A DNA stretch of 64,000 nucleotides, from contig OX327699.1 in NCBI GenBank assembly GCA_946807835.1, positions 7,867,001 through 7,931,000 of the forward strand. Reading direction: 5' to 3'. Each line of letters begins with the position of its first letter. The stretch's first letter is position 1. Shown here piece after piece: positions 10,611 to 21,721 of this stretch. The notes below the pieces were generated by a model, which was not told where the DNA came from, searched no databases, and saw nothing but the letters and a program-made list of their open reading frames with translations. This stretch comes from Ailanthus altissimus. Lineage: Eukaryota > Streptophyta > Magnoliopsida > Sapindales > Simaroubaceae. The position numbers were made by a program, and so were the translations under genes.

Positions 10611-11425
10611 TAACACAATTCACACCAAAAAATTGATAAAGTTGTAGATCAAGAAGGACTCCAAGACTATCTAGAACAGATTTGTATAAAATCGCAACCT
10701 TTACTTATATTGAAGTAAGAACGTTGGTATTATGAAGACGCCATAATCAATTATAGAATGATAGATTGAAAATTTGAAGAATAATGCCACAGAAATTGTT
10801 CTGATAAGTTCAAAAGAGATCTAAAAGAACCAAATAGAATTTCTTTAATAAAATTGTTAAATTTTTTCCTCTCATTCCTCATATATTTATAGTTGACACT
10901 TGAGATGCCATCATTTATTACAATATTTAATGATAACTTAACATTACTAACTACCATTAACAATTGAGGCTTTATATTTCTAACACACTGTTAAACATTG
11001 CAAATACTATCTTAAATATAATTTTAGGCTTCCTAGAAGCTTCTAACCATATGGGCTACTACTGGCAACTTGAACTACTTCTTAATTGCTTCAAAAAATG
11101 TAATGACTATTAATAAAATGTCCATCATGTCCCTCAACACTTGGTGAGTCAAAATTGAGTGATTACCAATTTAGAAAACTGCACTAAAATCCACCAACTT
11201 TGTACTATAGGAATTCTTCTAGATTATTCAAAAGCTTGAATCATGAAAATCCAATATTTTGGAACATATTAGACATCTATTTTGGGCTCCCATGAATTCA
11301 TCTTTACCCAAATGTTTTGAATCATTCCATTAAGAGTTGCCTTGAACCTTTTAGCTTAAGCACTTGTAACAGGACCAACTAGAACTTGAATAAGATCTAC
11401 ATTTTATTTTTTAGTCATGCCCTCA
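10611..11425 (-). repeat. 5' LTR of C0, 815 bp
   Basis: Aligns with 5097-5915. The inner edge is fixed by the primer site; the outer edge ends in TGCCCTCA on the plus strand. The canonical TG terminus at the inner edge has decayed to TA. Confidence 0.75.
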
Positions 11426-12029
11426 TCGTATACTAGGCAATGGATCGTGTAAATGACGCACTGATGACTTTCCTCTGATGTCACATGCACCTCAAGGTGA
11501 AAGCATGGTACAATTTCTTGCTTCTCACCTCACGCCTATGTCTCACATGAGCAACATCACAAAACCTCGCTCCATCAATATAGGGAAGGTAATTCATTTT
11601 AAGATCATGACTTCTACTAGATTCAAAGCTCGCTTATTCTTTCCTTCCTTGATTACGACACTTTGTGCCAAGGACGGGGTCACTTAGGAGCCCAATATAG
11701 AGAGGCGTCCACTAGCCCAAGCCCTCAATACACAATTAGTCTGAAAGATGATGGCAGCTGATCCACCACACGTTGAGGCACCACAACTAGCACCATTTGC
11801 TACAAGAGGACTACCAGTTCATGTACAACTTGCCCAGGTTGAGACCTGGCTGATAGAGTAAGAGCGTGTAGACTACGAATTTTACTTATATATGATCCAA
11901 TAAACCCAGGCAACTGTTGCAACTTTTGGAATTGATCCATCTACATTGCCTCAAGCATCACAGTCACTATCCGATGCCCATGAGGAACATGATGATCTTA
12001 TATTCGACCCACTAGACCTTGACGATTGA
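11426..12029 (+). pseudogene. Athila-like ORF2, C-terminal half
   Basis: The longest frame (11478-11687) reads MSHAPQGESMVQFLASHLTP, then ITKPRSINIGKVIHF and LFFPSLITTLCAKDGV. This matches the second half of the plant transposon protein-like domain as I know it: PTSH.S.VT..RA, then I.VG..I, then FPSLI..LC...GV. A hydrophilic tail follows (11750-12029) with AADPPHVEAPQLAPFATRG, ending in acidic DLDD. Stops occur near 11860 and 12030. It is the continuation of 4678-5096 across C0, since the two halves together cover the domain in order. Function unknown. Confidence 0.65.
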
Positions 12030-13527
12030 ATAGCTCTAGAATTGAGGGAAGTGCTTCAATTTACTTTACTTTTCCACTATGGGGACCATGTCTCATTTTA
12101 GTTTAGGGGAGGGAAACACTTATTTGTTATCTGTTTTTTTTAATAGCTTTTATCTGTTATATGTTCTAGAATTTATTTTATTGTTTTAAAGTCGTATGTT
12201 CATGTTATGTTTTGAGTCTATAATAGAGAAAAAGCAGAAGAGTAGTAATGAAACCATGTCAATTTATTTATAAAAAAAATCTTATGTCTACTCTATTGAT
12301 TTTTCTTTTACTTTTTAGGGTGTGTGCTGATCATTAGTCTATGATAAGAAATAGAATAATTTTGCTGAATTTATTCTTCACAAATCCCTGAAAAATGATA
12401 GATACTTGAGACAAATTTTATATTTAAATTTAAGAGCAAGTTCGACCTTATTTTTTATCACTAATTTTGAGCACATTGAAATAAAGCAGGTATTAGCTGA
12501 TTTGTAACTTAGAAACGCTTATGCTTAAGTAGTACACTCAAGTCTCAAAGATCGACACTCTAAAACTTATTTTTAATTACTACTTGAGGTAAAATTCTAT
12601 GAAGCATATGAATAGAAAAATAATTAGGCCATCTTTAGACTGATTGAGCCTTTCTAGCCTACTTAAAATGTATATTTTTCCTAGTTACTTATTTTGAGCC
12701 TAAATACCAATTTTGTTTTTCTGTTTAACCACATTACAAACTGCAAGACTTTAAACTTATTTATCCAAAAACTACTTGTGGTACCATAAACCTTGATTTT
12801 ACTTAAAAATACTCTTGAAAAAAAAAGATATGGTTTTAAGAGAAAAGTGTACCAAAGTATAAAGCAATAAAGTCTGCATAGTATGTATCAATGTAAGTTT
12901 GGGATTATTAAAAAAAAAGAGAAAAAACTCTTCAAATTTTTTATACCCACATCTTAAGAAAAAGAAGAAGAAATTGTTTGAAAAAAATTTGATTACAAGA
13001 AGGATAGAAACATAATAACTTTAAGGGAAGAGATAAATTAAGGAAAATGAGATCAAGAGGTTTTATATAAAGTCTAAGTGATAGTGTGACTGAATTTCAT
13101 ATATTTGTCCTTATATCTCAACTTGACATTAGCCATTTATTACAAGCTAATTATAGTCCTAAACAGATTTTTAAACATGTGTCTTTCTACATTAATGGAG
13201 AGTAATATAAAAAAACTAGCCTATGAAAGTATCATTATAAAATTTACTATTACTTGCTGCTTGCACACACACACACACACGATAATCATTTATAGGAAGA
13301 ATAAGAGACTAAATGATGATATTAAGATTGTTAAGAGCTATCTATTAGACTTCTGGAAAAGATTTGTGCCATATCAACAGCCTTTGAGACAATTGTTGTG
13401 ATCTTATAATCAACCTATCATGTTATGTTTTAATTTTGAGTATTTATTTTATTTGAGTCAAGTGTAATCTTTTTGTTTTCTCTTTTGGATCTTATTTCTC
13501 ATTACTCGAAGACAAGTAATTCTCTAA
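12030..13527 (+). other. Athila-like spacer between ORF2 and the 3' LTR
   Basis: AT-rich and without coding motifs. It includes a purine run, TTTAGGGGAGGGAAACAC, near 12101 and a short CA microsatellite at 13264-13281. A 98-codon frame at 13105-13401 has no recognisable motif. A long non-coding region here is typical of Athila-like elements. Confidence 0.6.
13264..13281. repeat. (CA)n microsatellite
   Basis: About nine uninterrupted CA units inside the Ath1 spacer. Confidence 0.9.
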
Positions 13528-13543
13528 GTTTGGGGAAATTCGA
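13528..13543 (+). other. Polypurine tract of Ath1
   Basis: GTTTGGGGAAATTCGA directly precedes TGTGGGCATAAATG. The preceding GAAGACAAGTAATTCTCTAA-type sequence resembles the AAGTCTAAGTTTGGGG stretch familiar from Athila-like elements. Confidence 0.65.
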
Positions 13544-15564
13544 TGTGGGCATAAATGCCATATATTTTATCCCCATTTTACTTAGGGTTTTGTTCATTTG
13601 ATGAGAAGAAATGGCTATTAATGTGATTTATTATTGTTTATTTGCAGGGATTATAGCTAAATAGATGGAAGGAAAAAAAGAAATTGGAGTCAAATTGTGA
13701 GATTTGGGAACAATAGCAAAAATAGGGACAAAACTTAAAAGAATTAAAAGTTGCTAATCCACCACCTCAGAAGTGAAGTACCTGCCATTGTAGAGGTAAT
13801 TCCTGAGTTGAAATCCCTACAGCGAAAGTTGGTTTCACCCCAGATACACGAGTCCATAAAAGACCTGATTTTAGTAGCAAAAGTGTTGTGGCAATAAAGT
13901 GATGTGCATCATAAAGGTTCTAAATCAACTCAAGAAGATGAGCTGAGCACAAAAGAGACTTCAAATGGTCCAATAATAAGAGCTAAGGCCAAACAACTTC
14001 AAAGGGCCATAAATAGTCAAATTGGAGCTATTGAAGCTTCTATTGGCTTAAAAGCTTGCGATCTGAATGGGAATGGGCCAAAGGTGTTTCTTTGTCTTCA
14101 ATTAGAGCTTGAAACGTAATTTAGAAGCTTTTGGTGACTTTGGGCTGAAAGAGGCAACTGAGAACTTTCATTTGCATGCTATTGGATTTAATTTGCTTCT
14201 TTTGTGCCTATTTTTATTATTTCAGTTATCTCTATATATTTTCATGTATTTGGGCCTTTTTAAAACTTGTTTAACTTTATTTTAAATTGTTAAGTCAGAT
14301 TGAGCTCATTTGAGTTTTGTTGGGCCTTTTAAGTTAATTAACATTAGGGATTTCCCTCATCGTGTAAGCCTATATAAGGTATCTTAAACATCTTATAGAG
14401 GCAGCTGCCTCACTCTTTAATTTTATGAGCGAAAAAGAATATCTTTTCTCTCTCAAAATTGTTTTCTCAAGTTTTTCAGCTCTTGAAGACAGTTAGTAAC
14501 TTATCACCCTTTTTGATAACCAAGAGTGTAGCGTCAAAACCCTAAATTAATTCTTTTGGCGTCCATCTGACTTATCAAGTTTTCTTTTTAGTTATATCCT
14601 CCATATTATTTACCATTTATTTATTAAAATTTAGCCTAAACACTTAAAGAAAGACCAACAAAAATCAGGCACCACCCTCATCTTGAAATCAGATTTTCGT
14701 TATTATTTTTAATAATCTACTTTGAAGATAAAGGCACATCATAAAATTATAGCGCTACAACAGTGAAGAGGTAGCGCTGTAGTAAAGGAACAAAATACAT
14801 TAGCATTATAGTAGTGAAAGAAATTTTGCCCCAGTGGTTTGATGTTTCCTGAAGTCAAGAGAAATACTACTCCAAGACTCCAATCAGCCCCTATATAAAT
14901 GCAACTTATTTTAACCATTAGAGAACACACAACACAAGTCTTAGAGAGCAATTTGAGCATAATTAGAGCAATTTTAGAGAGAGAAGCAAAATCAATTTAA
15001 GGAAGCAAAAGAATATTGATGAATCTTTAGTAGATCGAGCAATTACAATTCAACATTTTTATTGGTTTACTTTTGATTGTTTTATGTTGATTTCATTTTT
15101 CAGCAATAATTCTCTTGTAATCATGAACTATTTTCTTTTTTAGAGTAATTACTTAAACTCAATATGTGTACTTATTTTTTGGATCTTTTAAAAATTTATT
15201 TGAACTCAATTCTTGTTATTAAAATTGTTTGTTCTTATTGCTTCATTATATCTTAACAATATTATAATTGAATTAGTAATAATTTGATATACTTGAGAGA
15301 GGCATCATTATATTTAGACTTTAATAACTTTGATGCATGATTATTGAGAAATTTACAAGTTTTAACTTAGGATAGAGATATAACTAATTGAAATTTATGA
15401 TTGATAGAGTCTCATAAAGACTAATATTTTATCCTCTCGAACTTAGATTTGGCTCTAAATTGATTAGCATTTGGTTATTTATTGAGTTCATTAATGAAAT
15501 ATAGGTTTTCAAACACATGGCATGAAGATTCTGAGAACTAAACAAAGAAATTGAAGATTTAAAG
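13544..15564 (+). repeat. 3' LTR of Ath1, interrupted by D2
   Basis: Starts TGTGGGCATAAATGCC after the polypurine tract. It continues through 13899, is split by D2 (13900-14741), and resumes to about 15564, where C1 begins. About 1.18 kb of LTR remain. The true CA end is not recognisable and may be lost under C1. CTGCAGCGAA-like and GCGCTACAACAGTGAA words recur, as in the 4100-4400 spacer. Confidence 0.6.
13900..14741 (+). mobile_element. D-family solo LTR, copy D2
   Basis: 842 bp with ends TGATGTGC and GCACATCA and flanks TAAAG and TAAAA (4/5 match). It carries a 71-codon frame (13904-14119) with NGPIIRAKAKQLQ, homologous to D1 but on the plus strand. TATATAAGG lies near 14370. No internal element sequence is present. 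Confidence 0.88.
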
Positions 15565-16418
15565 TGTTGTGAGCCTCACAAAGAAAAGTGAGACCCGGCA
15601 CTCAATGAGGTTCCTTTACCAATGATTATTCTAATTCAAATTCAAAAACCAACAAACAAATACAAAGAACTTTGACCTGTTATTTATAAAGAGATAAGAA
15701 CCAAAGGTATAAAAAATTATAGTGGACACCACACTCAAAAAAGTTGAGAAAGATTTTGAGTGATAAGTCAAGATTGAAAGCCACAAGATTTAATATTGAT
15801 AACTTCTGAAACGTTCGTTGAAGAACCAAGAGAAACCTCTCACTAGCATTAATGTTAAAACTCTGAATTCCCCTTAGACTTTATATAGCCAAGTTTACCA
15901 AGAGCATAAAAGAAAAAAACTAAATTAAATCCTAAGTAATAGTAGAAATTAATTATAAAAATAGGAAATAAATAACAAGCATATTAAGAAAACAAATATT
16001 TCTATATCCTTGTTTTTAAATTTAACCTAAGAATAAAAAAAGGAAATAAACAAAATAAAGATCTAACAAAGCTATGTTAAAAGTGACGCTTGATCTTCCT
16101 TCCTAAATTGATATTCGCTAGATCTTCCTTTTTAAATTTATATTCGCTAGACCTTCCTTCCTAAATTAATACTCGCTTTATTATTCTTCATGTAAATTAC
16201 TTCAAATCACTTATAGAAACTTGAACAACATTGAAAAGGCATTAAACATCTTGAACACTCAATTCAGTCAGACTAATGTTTTGAACAAAGTATGAATTTG
16301 AAATGTACTCAATTTACTCATTAATGCTTCCTTCATTTTCTTAGTCCTTAACCTTGTCATTGGACCTTCATGGATGGTCAATGGATCTTGTGAAGCTTTG
16401 ACAACCTGAGTTGCATTA
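15565..16418 (-). repeat. 3' LTR of C1, 854 bp
   Basis: The minus strand starts TAATGCAACTCAGG (decayed TG) at 16418 and ends GTGAGGCTCACAACA at 15565. It aligns with the C4 LTR (54893-56561). The polyprotein tail continues into it (EGPMTRLRTKKMKEALMSK). Outer flank TAAAG. Confidence 0.8.
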
Positions 16419-16952
16419 TTCCTCATCTCTTGAAAAGGATTTGTCTTCAAATCTTCACCTACATCAAAATGAGACAACTCAGCAACATTAAAATTTGCAC
16501 TTACATTATTATACTCACATAGAAGGTCTAACTTGTAGGAGTTGTTATTGATCCTTTCAATTACTTGAAATGGTCCATCTCTCTTTGGAAGTAATTTAGA
16601 CTGCCTTTGAATGGGAAATCGTTCATTTCTCATATGCAACCAAACCCAATCACTTGGCTCAAATACAACTGTTTTACATCTCCAATTAGCTTGGTTTGCA
16701 TATTGTTCAGTTCTTCTTTCAATATTTTATCGTGCCTTTACATAGATGTGCCTAATAAAGTAAGCTTTGTTCTTCCCATCTAAACTAACACGCTTATCCA
16801 TAGTTAAAAGAATTAAATTCAAAGTTAATGGATTAAAAACATACACAATTTTAAAAAGTGAAAACTTAGTTGCTGAATGCACACTCTTATTATATGCAAA
16901 CTCTACATGCAGCAAACACTCTTCCCATATTTTCAAGTTCTTTTGTATTATT
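16419..16952 (-). pseudogene. Integrase end and polyprotein tail of C1
   Basis: The minus-strand frame 16268-16639 carries LLPKRDGPFQVIERINNNSY, then YNNVSANFNVAELSHFDVGE, DLKTNPFQEMRN, and beyond the LTR start EGPMTRLRTKK. Upstream, 16727-16936 holds [19 protein letters not shown], the conserved stretch just after the integrase core. This part positions DNA for insertion. Stops separate the pieces. It continues at 19126 once the solo LTR and one TTATT copy are removed. The polypurine tract TTTTCAAGAGATGAGG lies at about 16423-16440. Confidence 0.8.
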
Positions 16953-19125
16953 TGTAATATCTAATCCCTAATAGTAGTATTGGTGCCTAAATTTCGGTAT
17001 AGAGCAATAAAGACACCGTAGGGTTACTCGATTTTAACCCCATTAGAAATATTTTTTTTATCGTACGCGTGAGAGATATTGACCTAATTTGGCAATTTCA
17101 TACTTGATCGGAGTGCTGAACGACCCTAGAATATTTTTGGAATTTTTCTCTATTGGCTTGGAAAAGGAAATTCTAACTTACTACATGAATTTTCATTTAA
17201 GGGTTATGTATGGAACAAGCCTTTGTTGAGAAATACAATCCATATATTAAGGAATGGACCAATTAAAAGCAATCTCATGGATTGCCAAGTTGGAAACTCT
17301 AGTTAGTTCCTTTGATTATTCTAACTAGATAGTTACAAAGGAACCAATTAAATCTTTCCATTTGAACTAATGGTAAATTAGAAGTTTTGAGTAAGTTAAA
17401 GGGCAAATTGGTCAATTGAGGGAGCACTATATATATGTTGGAAGTTTGCAGAATTTTCAAGAGAAAAAAAGCCAACACTTAGAGCAAAAAAAGAGAGCAA
17501 ATTCGTGCAAAGGTTGAAGGTGCTGCTACAGTGAAATTTCAGTTTTTTTTTCATGATTTTTTATGTGTAATCAAGCCAAAATAAGGTTACATATGAATAA
17601 TCCATAAGCTCAATTGAAGCCTCAATTAGTGAAAATTCAAGAAAAAGAGATTGAGTTTAATTCTAGTGTGGAGCTTGAAGGAGTCATCAATTTGAAGAAA
17701 TTGGCAAGGTGAAGATAATCTAGAGCGGTAACAGGAGTAGAAATTGGAAGCGAAATTGAGCACGGAGCAGTTGTGAGTGAAAATCTGCCTTTTTCTGTTA
17801 TCTTTCATTTATTATGTTTCAGCATAATGAAAATATATGTTTTATGAGTTTTCAATGCATAAACATGATTATAATCTTGATATGTATCCATAGATATGCA
17901 TTTACACGTTCGGTTTAAGAAACAGTTTTAAAATTTTTGCATTTGTTTTAAAGGTCATTGGTACCCTCAGATTATTGTGATGGTGATTGTATTAGACCCG
18001 GCCGGTATATCCCGTGCACATGAGCAGGTCTTGGGGGTGTGTCACTAACTTCGGGAAGTCGGGATGTCGAGTCATGTGAGTCACCCTATGTGTAGGAGGT
18101 ATTGTCTAGCTATATGTATGCGATGTAGGATTTCGCTGCATAGCTAGTGAGATATCTTGAGATGTCACTATGGGTGCTGCTAGTTGAGTCACTGCGTGAG
18201 TATAGAGCATTAGGGTTACCATTGGTACAGTTTAGAAAGAAAATGGCCGAGTGAGGATTTTATCAGTTTTCGATTTACCGATAGCATTTATGCATTTATA
18301 TGCACACAGCAGTTATTATGTTATATAGATTCTAGATATTATTTTTCAAAGATGTAGATAAAACCCACTCGGCAAGATTTCATTAGCATATGATATTAGA
18401 AATCGTTTTACAGTTTTACATCAGTTTTAGAAGCATGATTTCTGCATGTACTTTAGAATTTGCTATTTATGCATAATTTTCTTGTAATTGAAATCTTAAT
18501 TGCATTCACTGAGCTCCTTTAGCTCACTGGTTTTGTGTTTTATGTTTTCTAAACCCATTTCCCAGGTGCAGGTCTCGGTACGCAAGCTGCTGATTCTCCT
18601 ATTGTCGAGTAGTGGGCTGAATCCGAAGATCATCTTTGTACATGTAAATGTGCTAAATAGCACTCTTTACTTTATGCATAATATTTGTAGGCATGTATAT
18701 TTGTATGTATGTTTGAACCAACAAGAAGAGATTTCAATTTTATGATGATCGTTTTTGCTTATTATGATTATGCTCGTTTTGTGATTTAAATGAAACTATT
18801 GAGTTGTGTTGGATTTGATTTAGAAAGGACCGGAGGTCTGAATTGGTAGTATCGAGAAGTGTTTTGAAATAGAAGTGATATTTCTTTGCAAGTTTTATGT
18901 GGATTTTTCAAAAAAACAGGAGAAACTCTGTCCGTTTTTTTTTTTAAATTAAGATGTCATTTTCATGTATATTACAAGACTTTCTCAGTAGTAGCAAGAA
19001 CTAAAAAGGGGTTCACCTCGCGGAATTTCTCAACTTACCCAGTTAGGTTCTGAGAAACTTTCGTCGGGGTGCCCGGCAGGGCCGCTGGGATCTATAGTAG
19101 AGGGACTCGGGTCAAGTCCATGTCA
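16953..19125. mobile_element. Solo LTR of an unrelated large-LTR gypsy family, 2,173 bp
   Basis: Starts TGTAATATC and ends CATGTCA, with an exact 5-bp target duplication TTATT at 16948-16952 and 19126-19130. Removing it restores collinearity of the C1 integrase with other copies. It contains no coding motif. Its length, TGTAA start and GC-rich island (17990-18240 and 19000-19110) recall Tekay/Del-type chromovirus LTRs, but that family call is inference. Orientation is uncertain. Confidence 0.85.
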
Positions 19126-20349
19126 TTATTGCACGCAACAAAGTAGATAAAGTCCTATTAACTACCTCGGTTTGTCCATCAGTTTGTGAATGACAAGTAA
19201 TAGAAATAAAAATTTAGTTCCTAACTTACCTCATAAAGTCTTCCAAAAATAGCTTAAGAACTTTGCATCCCTATCTAAAATAATACTCTTAGGTATGCCA
19301 TACAATCTTACAATCTCTTTGAAAAATTAGTCAACAATATGTGATGTGACATCGATTTTATGACATGGAATAAAATGTGCCATTTTAGAAAACTTATTGA
19401 CGACCATATATATGAAATCCCTACCTCCTTTTGACCTAGCTAAACCTAACGCAAAATCTCTGGATATGTTAATCTAAGGTTTTCTAGGTATAGACAAAGG
19501 TGTATACAATCCATAAGGCTTAACTCTAGACTTAGCTTGTCTACAAGTAATACAGCTCTCACAAATTCTTTCTACATCACATTTTATATTAGGCCAAAAT
19601 TAGTGTTCATGCAAAACATCTAAAAGTCTTAGATATACCAAAATGCCCCATTAAACTACCCATGAGCTTCTCTAATAAGTAATTCACGCAATGAACATTT
19701 AGGCACACATAACTCATTTTCTATATCAAAAATCCATTCTACCTAAAAAAACTTGTCAAACGCCACTTTGTCACATGCATTAAATACATAACCAAAATCA
19801 GAATCATTAACTTACAAGTCTTTAATGTATTCAAAACCTAATATTTTGCATCTAAGGTAGGAAGTAAGGCACAACTTCAAGATATTGCATTAGCCACAAT
19901 ATTTTCCTTACCTTGCTTGTACTTGATCACATAAGAAAACATTACAATGAATTTCACCCACTTGGCATCTCAAAATGCTTCAATGATTCATGATCCGTGT
20001 GAATCACAAATTCTTTTAGCCAAAGATAATTTTGCCAAGTTTTCAATACCCTAAATAATGCATACATCTCTTTATCATATATAGGGTAATTTAAGGCTAC
20101 TCCACTTAGCTTCTCACTAAAATATACAATAAGATGTCCTTCTTGCATTAGTATAGCTCCAATATCTATTCCTGAAGCATCACAATGGATATTGTTTATG
20201 GCACGACAATTAACACATCCTCCATGACCAATCCTTCTTAGGCACAAGTAATACTGAAACCGCACAAGAACTCATACTTTCACGCACATACCTCTTCTCC
20301 ATGAGCTCACTAACTTGCTTTTGAATCCTTTGTCTCCTCGGTACAAGAA
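19126..20349 (-). pseudogene. Integrase core, RNase H and a deleted reverse transcriptase of C1
   Basis: The minus-strand frame 19954-20265 begins with a piece of reverse transcriptase (VNCRAINNI) and passes directly into RNase H ([17 protein letters not shown], then [10 protein letters not shown], then [11 protein letters not shown]). The entire palm with the YxDD catalytic pair is deleted, with the junction near 20192. Integrase lies at 19126-19950 with many stops. RNase H would degrade the RNA strand during reverse transcription. The N-terminal reverse transcriptase linker ([18 protein letters not shown]) ends at the A2 insertion, 20349. Confidence 0.8.
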
Positions 20350-21212
20350 TGATACAAACAATACTGTACAGCCTATACGCATACAAGAGAAAGAACTCGC
20401 ACGTGGGCGGAAGGGTACAAGTCCATCAATCACATGATACATTAAGTTTGCCAAATGGGCCAATCACAAGACTTAGAGCCAAGCAATTTAAAGAAGCATT
20501 AAATGGGCTGATTCAACAAGTTTGTGGGAGGGCAAACATATGGAGGCCTAGCATAAGCCCAAATACATTTCAAATAAGTCCAAATCAGATTCAAGGAAAC
20601 CTAATCACTTTGATTAAGGCAGAATTTCTGGAGATTTGATTATTCAAGGAAACCTAATCACTTTGATTAAGGCAGATTTTTTGGAGATTTAAATATTCAA
20701 GAAAACCTAATCCCTTTGATTTAGGCATGTTTTCTGGAAATTTGAATACTCAAGGAAACCTAATTCCTTTGATTTAGGCATGTTTTTTGGAAATTTGATT
20801 AAGTTTGAATTTTGTTATTTCAATTGTTGTATTAGTTGTAAGTTTGAAATTTGTATTTGAAAGTTGTAACTTGACATCTCTTATGATCTCTATAAATACC
20901 ATGGGGATTGAGAGTAGGAAGACAGATTTCAGAAAATATAATTTGAGAGTTTTTTGTGTCTTCTTTCATTCTTGAAAGGACTTGAACTTATTAAGATTAT
21001 TCTTGTGGCGTTCAAACAATCGGACTTATCACCCAGATTCTTGAAGTGTCCTTGGGGTTTCTTGGTGTGGCATCCTATATCCATCCATAGTCTTGGTTCT
21101 TGGTTTGCTAACTCAAGGGTCAAGACTTGTCAAACTTGCATCTTGAAGATCTCGGGTTCAATTCCATATTGTGGTGCTGGATTTTGTCACATTGTTGGCA
21201 AGGTTCATATCA
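20350..21212 (+). repeat. 5' LTR of A2, 863 bp
   Basis: Starts TGATACAAAC (TGATGCAAAC in relatives) and ends TTCATATCA. It carries four units of a repeat of about 53 bp (20590-20810), TATAAATA at 20891-20898 and the tail motif GPITRLRAKQFKEALNG. The 3' LTR of the same element has five repeat units. Confidence 0.92.
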
Positions 21213-21228
21213 TTTGGTATCAAAACCA
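21213..21228 (+). other. Primer binding site of A2
   Basis: TTTGGTATCAAAACC follows the LTR end after two bases. It is an initiator-tRNA-Met type site with changes. Confidence 0.8.
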
Positions 21229-21721
21229 AGTTTCAAGGCAAGTTTGGATTATCCTTTTATTTCATTTCATTCTTCCATTTATCTTTACATAAATTTGTAT
21301 TTTATTTTATTTCTGGTTTCTAATTTTAAAAAAGAAAAGAAAAGAAATGAAAAGATAGAAAAAAAAAAAGAAAGAAAAGAAAAGGCCAGAAATTTGTTGC
21401 AAATTCTAAATTTTGAATTTCATCAGTTTGTCTACAACTTTGAACCAAATTTCCCATGTATGTTATTACCATCATTTTCTTAAAGATATATTCTTGAATC
21501 GTGTGACTTGTCTCGGTTGATTCTCATACTGAATTGCCACTTGAATCTTGATAATTCTTAGAGTCTGATTAAGGGTGAAAAGAAGACTCGTGAGTAGAAA
21601 AAGGCAAAGAGTGGTGAGAACATAAGAGTGTAAAAGCCGTTTGAGTGCTAAACACGAGAGTAAGTAAATTTTCTTGAGTGAAACACGTGAGGGAGTGCTT
21701 GTGAGGTCTTAACTGTATTTT
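21229..21721 (+). other. Leader of A2
   Basis: Untranslated. It contains an AAAG/GAAA-rich purine tract (21328-21390), whose counterpart is the T-rich tract at 34725-34785 in the other A copy. The ACACGTGAGGGAGTGCTTGTG stretch near 21683 is shared by all A and C leaders. Confidence 0.7.

Larger units (their letters stand above)
5097..11425 (-). mobile_element. C-related Ty3/gypsy element C0, both LTRs present
   Basis: A 6.3-kb element on the minus strand inserted into Ath1 ORF2. The 5' LTR is 10611-11425 and the 3' LTR 5097-5915, of similar length (815 and 819 bp) and alignable throughout, but clearly diverged. Between them lie leader, shortened gag, protease, linker, reverse transcriptase, RNase H and integrase, all with many stops. 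An A-family solo LTR (8390-9279) splits the protease-to-reverse-transcriptase linker. The expected 5-bp target duplication is not recognisable (TGTTC against TCGTA), as might be expected of an old copy. Confidence 0.8.
3765..15564 (+). mobile_element. Athila-like Ty3/gypsy element Ath1, 3' half, with insertions
   Basis: In order: integrase tail (3765-3960), the post-pol sequence with AATGACGTTAAA and GAGGCAACCCAAG that I associate with the end of Athila pol, a spacer, ORF2 (4678-5096 continuing at 11426-12029), a second spacer, a polypurine tract (13528-13543) and a 3' LTR (13544-15564). It is split by C0 (5097-11425) and D2 (13900-14741). The 5' part is absent. It is heavily mutated and among the oldest layers here. 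Confidence 0.7.

Noticed and set aside
13264..13281. CA repeat and other tandem arrays as a CRISPR-like array
   Set aside because: Simple repeat without spacers; the LTR 53-bp repeats are contiguous and diverged, and the context is a plant genome.
13105..13401. 98-codon frame between ORF2 and the Ath1 LTR
   Set aside because: Low-complexity composition, includes the CA microsatellite, and no motif.
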